Below, piece by piece: positions 53,996 to 62,000 of a DNA stretch of 64,000 bases. Source of the DNA: Shewanella sp. MBTL60-007. GTDB taxonomy: Bacteria; Pseudomonadota; Gammaproteobacteria; Enterobacterales; Shewanellaceae. Every line of letters begins with the position of its first letter. The stretch's first letter is position 1. The position numbers were made by a program, and so were the translations under genes. The stretch is from the NCBI RefSeq assembly GCF_019654915.1, contig NZ_BPET01000014.1, positions 32,368 to 96,367 of the forward strand, given 5' to 3'. The notes beneath the pieces are model-generated. The model worked only from the letters and a program-made list of their open reading frames with translations, was not told where the DNA came from and did not search any database.

Positions 53996-55407
53996 TGTGG
54001 AACTCCTCCCTCGTAATCCCTCTCTCCGTTCCAGACATCCGGTCTAGTGACACGTAATGACTCGAGTAATTGCCCTGTTGCATTCAATACACGGTATTGA
54101 GCGATAATTTCATCGTATTCAGATTCTAAGTAATCCTTTCTCGCTTCAAATAGCTCGTTTTCAGTGTCTAGCAGATCCAGCAGAGTCCGCTGGCCTAAGT
54201 TGAACTGTTGGCTATAAGCAACTTGGGTATCTTTTGCAGCAATGACATGGTCACGAATATACATTTTCTGCGGTGTCAGAAGCTCATAAGCATTCCAAGC
54301 TAAGTTGACACCTTCAACTACCTGCCTGTGGGCGCGTTGGCGGATCTCTTTAGCTTCGCCGACTTTATACGCTGCTTCTTTTTCACGAGCGAGATCGCGA
54401 CCACCGGCGAAGAGGTTGTACTTCAAACGCACCATAGCAACGAGGTCGTTGTTATGTCCGCCAACGTTATTGCTCGGCAAGATTGAGTAGCCGTCTTCAC
54501 CATCGAGATTATTATTCCAGTTACCATCTAGCTCTAGAGTGATCTTTGGGTAGTAGTTTGACTGGGCGGAGTCCTTTTCATTCTCTGCTGCATAGATATC
54601 ACTCGCTGCAGATTTTAGAATTGGATGATTATCTTGAGCCATCATAATACTGGCGTTGAGATCGGCAGGCAGCATATCGGCATCAGGTACGGGCACTATC
54701 ATGTCTTCTGGCTGCTGCTCAACGATGCGAACAAACTGCGATTTAGCATCGTAAAAGTTATTGCGTGCAGAAATCACATTGGCGTTTGCACGTGCTAGGC
54801 GACCTGTGATTTGAGATAGGTCTGCTGTTGAACCAAGGCCTGAGTCAGTACGCTGCTTAATTTGTTCGTAGATATCTTTATGACTTTGCAGGTTTTTCTC
54901 TGCTAAGGTGAGGACCTGCTCACTGCGGATATAGTTGATATATACCTTAGATACCTCGAGTGCCATATCTTCGGCTGCGGCGAACAGTGCCCACTGTTCG
55001 GCGCTGGCCTCGAAGCTATATCTATCGACTTCGCTACTCGTGTAGAAACCATCAAATAGCATCTGCTTGATACTAAAACCAGCTTCACCACGCTCTAGCT
55101 CAATGACACCATCACTATCGACATCGCCTTGTCCGGCGCGCCTGCGAGTTGATGGACTGTTGGTCTGCTCCCAACCATAACCTGCATTGATATCAACCGT
55201 TGGCATGTAACCAGCAACAGCCTGATTTACTTGCTCTTCACGCGCTTTAAAACGGTTAAATGCAATTCGGATCTCGGGATTTGTGTCCAGTGTGTGTGCC
55301 ACAGCCTGTTCTAGCGTTTGGCTAGAAGCTGTTGCTGGTATCATCAGCGCGCTAACGGCAAGTGCTAATGCACTGCGCTTTAGCTGCCGTACTGTGCTGC
55401 TATCCAT
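53992..55407 (-). CDS. aggA: TolC-family outer-membrane channel of the adhesin secretion system (AggA/LapE)
   Basis: Protein of 471 aa with a signal peptide cut near TASS. Two OEP repeats of about 190 residues with long alpha-helical stretches: 'LEQAVAHTLDTNPEIRIAFNRFKAREEQVNQAVAGYMPTVDINAGYGW' and 'VAYSQQFNLGQRTLLDLLDTENELFEARKDYLESEYDEIIAQYRVL', the latter typical of T1SS AggA/LapE proteins. Role: outer-membrane exit duct for BpfA. It starts 34 nt after the membrane-fusion gene and overlaps the OmpA-like gene. SD AGGAGGGG. Confidence 0.92.
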   Translation of the reverse strand: MDSSTVRQLKRSALALAVSALMIPATASSQTLEQAVAHTLDTNPEIRIAFNRFKAREEQVNQAVAGYMPTVDINAGYGWEQTNSPSTRRRAGQGDVDSDGVIELERGEAGFSIKQMLFDGFYTSSEVDRYSFEASAEQWALFAAAEDMALEVSKVYINYIRSEQVLTLAEKNLQSHKDIYEQIKQRTDSGLGSTADLSQITGRLARANANVISARNNFYDAKSQFVRIVEQQPEDMIVPVPDADMLPADLNASIMMAQDNHPILKSAASDIYAAENEKDSAQSNYYPKITLELDGNWNNNLDGEDGYSILPSNNVGGHNNDLVAMVRLKYNLFAGGRDLAREKEAAYKVGEAKEIRQRAHRQVVEGVNLAWNAYELLTPQKMYIRDHVIAAKDTQVAYSQQFNLGQRTLLDLLDTENELFEARKDYLESEYDEIIAQYRVLNATGQLLESLRVTRPDVWNGERDYEGGVPQ

Positions 55408-55441
55408 GTATAACCCCTCCTGGTTGTTTTTAATACCGGGC

Positions 55442-56824
55442 TTAACGCTCCCTCAGCGCCGTGTCTTTAGCCCGTAATATCGGATTAAGTATGTACTCTA
55501 AAACGGATCTTTGCCCTGTAATCACATCGACCGAGGTTAACATTCCCGGGATGATAGGCATTTTAGTTCCATCGTCTTTTGTTAAGCTGGAAAACTCAGT
55601 TCTCACTTTTACTATGTAGAAGCTGTTACCCTCTTCATCTTGGGTGGTATCGGCACTAATATGCTCAACCACGCCATTTAGGCCACCATAGCGGGTAAAG
55701 TCGTAAGCGGTGACTTTGACTATTGCAGGCAGGCCTGGATGCAAGAAAGCGATATCTTTTGGGGTAATCTTAGTTTCAATTAAAAGTTTGTCTTCTGATG
55801 GTACGATTTCAATAATGTCTACACCTGGCTGAACAACGCCACCTAGCGTATTAATATGGACGGTTTTTATCGTCCCATTCACCGGTGAGACGATTTCAGC
55901 CTTGCTAACCTTATCCTGTGCACCGACTTGCGCTTCATTCATGCGAGATAGTTTTGTTTGCATTTCATTAAGTTGGGCACGGCTATCTGCAGCATAAATA
56001 AGCACTGACTCGCGGCGCTTGAGAATAGCTTCATCCATGGTGGATTTAACTTTTGGTCTGAGCAGGCGAAGCGACGCCAACTCGCCCTGAATATCGTTAA
56101 CGACTCGCTGTAGCTTGAGTAGCTCTACCTCGGGTACGATGCCTTTTTCTGCCAATGGTCGAGTGAGCTCAAGTTCTCGAGAGACCAGCTGAAAGCTAGT
56201 CGTTAGCGTCTTAATCTTGGAAGCTAATTCTTGGATCTCTTGATTACGCTGCTGAATCTGCCTCGCTTGGATCTCGAGTTGGTTACTTAAGTTATCTAAT
56301 CGGCCGGCATATTCTTCACGTTGTCTTTTCGTTAGCTCTGGCTCGTTTTGTTCAAGCTCAGACGGAAACACCATAGGTTGAGGTGATATCTTGACCTGTT
56401 CGCGCCAATCATTAGTGATATTTGAGATTGTGATACTGTTAAGTTCAGCCTGTAAGCGAACCACATTAGCGACTAGGCTATTTACTTCCTGCTCTTGTTG
56501 GGCGAAATCTGATTGAAAGCGTGTGGCATCGATACGAGCAAGGGGCTGACCTTTAGTGACGATTAAGCCTTCTTGGACGTACATCTCTTGTAAAATACCA
56601 CCGTCTAGGCTTTGAATAACCTGTACTTGAGAGGAGGGGATTACCTTCCCCATGCCTGTGGTAACTTGATCGAGTTCGGCAAAGTAGGCCCAAATAAGAA
56701 AGGTGATTGCTAAGGCTGTTAGCGCCCAAATAGTCAGTCGATGGCTTGCGGGGGCATCCGTCATCATCGCACCGTAGACGTCATCAACCATTTCTAAATC
56801 ATGTGTGGTTAAGTGCTTACTCAT
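55442..56824 (-). CDS. lapC: HlyD-family membrane fusion protein of the adhesin secretion system
   Basis: Protein of 460 aa. One TM helix at about 30-50, a lipoyl half ('VIQSLDGGILQEMYVQEGLIVTKGQPLARID'), long periplasmic coiled coils (about 110-300, many Gln/Glu/Leu heptads), a second lipoyl half ('EIVSPVNGTIKTVHINTLGGVVQPGVDIIEIVP') and a C-terminal beta domain. Role: joins the ABC exporter to the TolC-like channel in the type I system for BpfA. Its ATG overlaps the exporter stop (ATGA), so translation is coupled. Confidence 0.93.
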   Translation of the reverse strand: MSKHLTTHDLEMVDDVYGAMMTDAPASHRLTIWALTALAITFLIWAYFAELDQVTTGMGKVIPSSQVQVIQSLDGGILQEMYVQEGLIVTKGQPLARIDATRFQSDFAQQEQEVNSLVANVVRLQAELNSITISNITNDWREQVKISPQPMVFPSELEQNEPELTKRQREEYAGRLDNLSNQLEIQARQIQQRNQEIQELASKIKTLTTSFQLVSRELELTRPLAEKGIVPEVELLKLQRVVNDIQGELASLRLLRPKVKSTMDEAILKRRESVLIYAADSRAQLNEMQTKLSRMNEAQVGAQDKVSKAEIVSPVNGTIKTVHINTLGGVVQPGVDIIEIVPSEDKLLIETKITPKDIAFLHPGLPAIVKVTAYDFTRYGGLNGVVEHISADTTQDEEGNSFYIVKVRTEFSSLTKDDGTKMPIIPGMLTSVDVITGQRSVLEYILNPILRAKDTALRER

Positions 56825-58998
56825 CGCTTTGCCGCTCCCGCTAATAACCCCTCATTTAGCTTCTTGAGGACTTCTGCTTTCGGACCATCGGCTACAATAT
56901 GGCCGCGATCGAGGACAATGATACGGTCGACAAGATTGAGTAGATGCATCTTGTGGGTGATAAGCAATAAGGTTCTGTCTTTGCTTACATTATGCATAGC
57001 GTGAATAAACTGCTTTTCTGCCCGGGCATCGAGACTGGCAGTGGGCTCATCCATTAACAGTACTGGCGGGTCATTCAATGTGGCACGGGCGAGGGCGATG
57101 GTTTGGCGCTGGCCACGAGAAAGCTCCCGTCCACCTTCACCGACTTGCTGATCTAACCCCTCGGCCTCTAAATTGGTAAACAAATTCACACCAGATAGCT
57201 GTACCGCACGGATCAATTGATGCTCGGTGACTTGGCGGGTGCCAAATAAGATATTGTCGCGAATGGTGCCGTGAAACAGGGTGATATCTTGCGGTAGATA
57301 ACCGAAGTTTCGTCTTAAATCACTTGGGTGGATCTGAGCCGAGTCGATACCATCATAGGTTAAACTGCCCTTGGTGGGCTGAAACAAGCCGACCAATAAC
57401 TTGGCTAGAGTACTCTTACCGGAGCCGTTACGGCCAATAATCGCTACACGTTCTCCAGGAGCTATGTTCAACGACAGAGGATGCAGAACTGGGCGCTCAG
57501 AACCGGGATAGCTAAAACCGATATGATGGGCGGTGATCTGGCCTAGCAATCGTTGGCGACTAACGAGATGGCCTTTGTTTTCAAACTCATCTTCTTGAGT
57601 CATTAGCTCGTCTAACTGGCGCAGTGCGCTGGCGGTTTGATTACCACGAGTCATCAATCCTGCTAGCTGTGCCATAGGAGATATTGCACGGCTAGAAAGG
57701 ATTACCGCAGCGATAATACCGCCCATTGATATTTCATTCTCAGATACGCGGTATACCCCTAAAATCACCACAAAAATAACCGAGACCTGCACCACGAATG
57801 TGGCCATATTGGTCACTGAAGTAGTGATCTTTTTGCATTTAAGCTGCCAGTTGGCTGTATGGCCAATCATCTGCTGCCAGCTCTTTTGAACCACTCCCTC
57901 TGCGCCACTGGACTTGATGGATTCAATGGAGGCCAGCGACTCAATCAGGTGACCATGTTTTAGGCCAGAAAACTTATTACTCTCGTCAATCGCAGCCTTG
58001 AGTTTTGGCTGCATAATCAAGGTGTAGCCGATAATAATGATGCTACCTAAAAGCGGAATGACTGCGAGATCTCCCGCAACGATATAGATAATCATCAGGA
58101 AGAAGAGTGCAAAGGGCAGGTCCACCAAAGTGGTTATGGTTGCCGACGTGAGAATATCGCGAATACTGTCAAATTCACCGAGTTGCTTGGCCATGCCGCC
58201 TACACTGGGTGAGCGCTTCTCTAGTGGAATACCTATGGCTTTAGCAAATAATCGCGAAGAGACTATGATGTCGACTTTCTTGCCGGCCACATCGATAAGG
58301 TAACTTCGAAGCTGACGCATAATTAGGTCGAATATATAGGCTATACCTGCACCTATGGCGAGCACCCATAGTGAATCGAATGCCAGATTCGGTACGACTT
58401 TGTCATACACGTTCATAATAAACAGCGGTGACACTAGTGCAAATAGGTTTACGAGCACCGAAGCGATAAGTGCATCGCGGTAAATCGGGGCGGAGTCTTT
58501 AATGGTTTGCAGTAACCAGTGGGCTTTATTCTCGTGAAGATGAACATCTAAGCCCATATCTCCGCGATACTCTTGTTTCACTAAAAACAGATAGCCAACA
58601 TAGAGTGCTTCAAGCTCTTCAATCGATAGAGTTTCTTCACCGCCAGTTTCAGGTAGTTGAATAACGGCTTTATCTTGCTCAATATCGAACTCTCTTAGTA
58701 GGCAGGCCTTTTTATCTTTTAAGAGTAAAATACACGGAAGTAAGATAGGTGATATTTCGTTTAACCCTTTACGGGATAACTTAGCCGCCAGCCCCGCGCG
58801 ACTAGCAGCTTGAGGTAGCAGTTCCGGAGTTAATACATGTCCCTGCATAGGCAAGCCTGCCGCCAGCGAGTCGCTAGAGCATGGGCTACCGAAATATTCG
58901 GTGAGTAACACTAAACTGTCTAGCAGCGGATCGACTATCACCCGTTGAGAGGCTGAAATCGTCCATTGCTCAGTCTTCTTAGAATCTGAAGCAGACAC
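56821..58998 (-). CDS. lapB: type I secretion ABC exporter of the adhesin (LapB type)
   Basis: Protein of 725 aa. The N-terminal C39-like domain (about 20-145) lacks the catalytic Cys of bacteriocin exporters, as in LapB/RTX exporters. Six TM helices follow (about 170-450). The nucleotide-binding domain has Walker A 'IIGRNGSGKSTLAKLLVG' (near 525), signature 'LSRGQRQTIALARA' and Walker B 'VLLMDEPTASLDARA'. Role: ATP-driven export of the giant adhesin through the inner membrane. It starts 92 nt after the bpfA stop, with a perfect hairpin in between, and overlaps the membrane-fusion gene. Confidence 0.93.
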   Translation of the reverse strand: MSASDSKKTEQWTISASQRVIVDPLLDSLVLLTEYFGSPCSSDSLAAGLPMQGHVLTPELLPQAASRAGLAAKLSRKGLNEISPILLPCILLLKDKKACLLREFDIEQDKAVIQLPETGGEETLSIEELEALYVGYLFLVKQEYRGDMGLDVHLHENKAHWLLQTIKDSAPIYRDALIASVLVNLFALVSPLFIMNVYDKVVPNLAFDSLWVLAIGAGIAYIFDLIMRQLRSYLIDVAGKKVDIIVSSRLFAKAIGIPLEKRSPSVGGMAKQLGEFDSIRDILTSATITTLVDLPFALFFLMIIYIVAGDLAVIPLLGSIIIIGYTLIMQPKLKAAIDESNKFSGLKHGHLIESLASIESIKSSGAEGVVQKSWQQMIGHTANWQLKCKKITTSVTNMATFVVQVSVIFVVILGVYRVSENEISMGGIIAAVILSSRAISPMAQLAGLMTRGNQTASALRQLDELMTQEDEFENKGHLVSRQRLLGQITAHHIGFSYPGSERPVLHPLSLNIAPGERVAIIGRNGSGKSTLAKLLVGLFQPTKGSLTYDGIDSAQIHPSDLRRNFGYLPQDITLFHGTIRDNILFGTRQVTEHQLIRAVQLSGVNLFTNLEAEGLDQQVGEGGRELSRGQRQTIALARATLNDPPVLLMDEPTASLDARAEKQFIHAMHNVSKDRTLLLITHKMHLLNLVDRIIVLDRGHIVADGPKAEVLKKLNEGLLAGAAKR

Positions 58999-59046
58999 CT
59001 TGGAAGCTTATCCTTAAGATTTTATTATTATTTATTCAGTATCGAT

Positions 59047-59078
59047 CATAGTGACCCGTTTTTCCACAGGTCACTATG
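59047..59078 (-). repeat. hairpin between bpfA and the exporter gene
   Basis: CATAGTGACC-N12-GGTCACTATG, perfect 10-bp arms, no T-tract on the minus strand. Probably an attenuating or mRNA-processing hairpin separating the adhesin message from the secretion genes. Confidence 0.55.
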
Positions 59079-59090
59079 TTGCTTCTTTAT

Positions 59091-62000
59091 TTATGGCAGC
59101 ATCGCAAAGGCATTTGGACTCAATTGATCATCTAGTGGATCTGGGCTATTTACCGACTGAGTCACAGGCTCTCCTGTTGACGTACTGACGATAAGTGGCC
59201 CTTCTCCGTTGTTGCCCAATAGACCGGAAATAATGTCGGCCTCATTACTACCGAATTGGCCAATTAAATCGACGCCATCCAATACGATATGTTGATCAAA
59301 ACTGCCATTGCCATCGGTATCAATATTGATGCTGGTAGAACCATTCTCATTAGTAAAGCTCAGATGTTGAGCGAGCTCACTGACAGTATCACCTTGCAAG
59401 ATATCGCTTAAATCTAGCTTATCTTCAGCTAAGTTAAAGTCGGTAATATGGTCAGTGGTATCGGTGCCATCCACAGAGTCGGTAGTCCATTTAAAGGTAT
59501 CGGATCCTAGGCCACCAATCATGGTGTCGTTATCAAGACCACCAATTAAGGTATCATCACCGCCTTGACCGAATAGGATGTCGTTACCTTCACCGCCTTC
59601 TAACGTATCGGCGCCGTCTTCGGCATTATTTGTGCCAAATAGGTGCGTATTATTAGATATGAAATCATGTATATCTTGTACCGTAACGTCAGTTGCTTGT
59701 TGGCTGGTTTCTTGTGCAACGAAGGCTTGTAGCGCGCTATAGCCTTGGCCATCGATACCATCAAATGAAACCAAGTCGCCAAAGATGATATCGTTGCCTT
59801 CGCCAGCGTTGACATCATCATCGCCTTGAATAAGCTGTTGCTCCGAGCCTAAAATAACGCTGGCTAAATTCCCCACGCTAACTTTTGCCTTAACGACACC
59901 ATCTGTGTCATAAGGGAGGATATCATCCGCATCGATGCTGGTTTTTATCCCCACAGCTTCGACGTCAGAGAGACCGGCCAAGAGATCAAATGCGGCTTCA
60001 GGGTCGCCCCCTTCATTGTGTTCGCCATCGGTGATGAAATACGTGAGGTTATTGCCAGCATTATTAGTCACTAAGCTGCTATTAAACCAGTCTACAGCTG
60101 CACCAAATGCATCAATATAATCGGTACGTCCACCGCTGGTTATTGCATTCCAAGCATCGTTGCTGTTATTGATTAATGCGTTAATATCTAGATCTTGAAT
60201 ATTGACTGAGATACTCGTGATCGCCGATGTACTAAAGTCGATGACTGCAATATTAACCGTGCCAGAGTGTACACCGGAGGTAGCAGCTTGTAGTGACTTA
60301 AAGACTTCAATTAATTGGCTCTTTGCCGTGTTAACTGCATTCCCACCCATGCTGCCTGATGAGTCGAGGATAAAGGCGAAATTATAGTTCTCACCTTGAA
60401 CGATCTGAATGCCTGTGGTGTCACTGACGATAACATCATGATCGTCAGTACCTTGTAAGGTATTATCACCATCTGTTCCGCCCACAAAACCATAGTCTCG
60501 GGTCGGTGTGACATCGAAATAGACTGTCGCTGTATCGGTTAAACCGTCTTCATCTTGTACAGTATATTCGTAGCTTGCAGAACCGCTATAGCCTGTGTCA
60601 GGAGTGAATACCACATTACCGTCTGCATCTAGCTCTACGGTACCATTTTGAGCATTGCCAACGCTGATGATTGACAGTACGTCACCATCAGGATCGGTAT
60701 CATTTGCAAGAATAGAATCAGCACTGAAGGTGAATGGGGTATCTTCAAGAACGACCACACCGTTAGCAATGATCTGATCACCTAGTGGGGTGTAATCACC
60801 AATTTGTTGATTGTTTTCATCGAACACCCCTAGCTCAATATTAAGCTGGTACGCTCCGCCTTGATCCCAGTAGATAACTTCAATTGAATGAGCGCCAGGG
60901 TCGGTAATATCAAAATAGATGTGTCCGTCATCACCGGGAACGCGGGTGCTTGAAGACTGATTTCGAGATACTTCAGCGACAACAACGCCATCGATAAGTA
61001 CTGAATAACCATCATCGGCAGTGACTTTTAAGCCATAGGTTCCTGCATCCAATTGTACTGAGCCTTGCATATGCAAGATAGCGTCAGAGCTATTTCCAGG
61101 ATCATTACTTAAACTTGCAGCATCATCACCTAAGAAGTTTTGTAGGCTCTTACCTGTTCCTAAGTTGCCGTTGCCCCAAGCGTAATTGAGAGTGGTCGCA
61201 ATGAATGTTGCATCGGCTTGATTGCTATTAATGAAGTCTCTCACTTGTGAAACTGAAGATAGGTTTCCGCCATCAGTATCGTCGTTGTAGCTGTAGTAAT
61301 GGCTGTTTAATCCAACACCAAAATAGTCGTCGGTCGCTAATGGAGGCTCATTAACGTTAGTCAGTTCTATAGCCACAGTTGCTGTATCGGTTAAGTCGGT
61401 AGAGTCCGTTACGATCACATCGAGAGTGAATAGACCTAAATCAGCATCGTCGATATCTTTATTTAGAGTTATTTCGCCAGAATCAGCATCGATAGTGAAT
61501 ACACCACTGGTAAGTGACCCATCAGCAAAACTATAAGTAAGGTCATCGTTTGTATCAGGATCATCGGCAATGATAGTACCTATAATAGTGCCAGTGGTTG
61601 AACCTTCAGGTTTAAAGCCAAAGTCATAGCTATCTATATTGGCAGCGTCGCCGTCAACATCAGTTCCAGATCTAAACTCTGGTGCAGAATCGACAGGAGT
61701 GACGTTGATAGTCAGTGTTGCTTCCGCACCCGTATTTGTGGTGTAAGTGATAACAGGTACTTCACCGTTCCAGTGCTTATTCGGTGTGAAAGTATACTCA
61801 CCGTCACTATCAAGGGTTAGCTTACCACCTTTGATATTGATGACTTTTTTACTGGCATTATACTTTCCAGAATGACCTGCAACTTTAAAGCTAGAAACCT
61901 CAAGGGAAGAGTCGATATAAGCGTCATTGCTAAGAACGTTACCGAATGTAGCTATTCCTTCTTCGGTTACTTTTACATCATTAACTGCAGTAGTTGTAGT

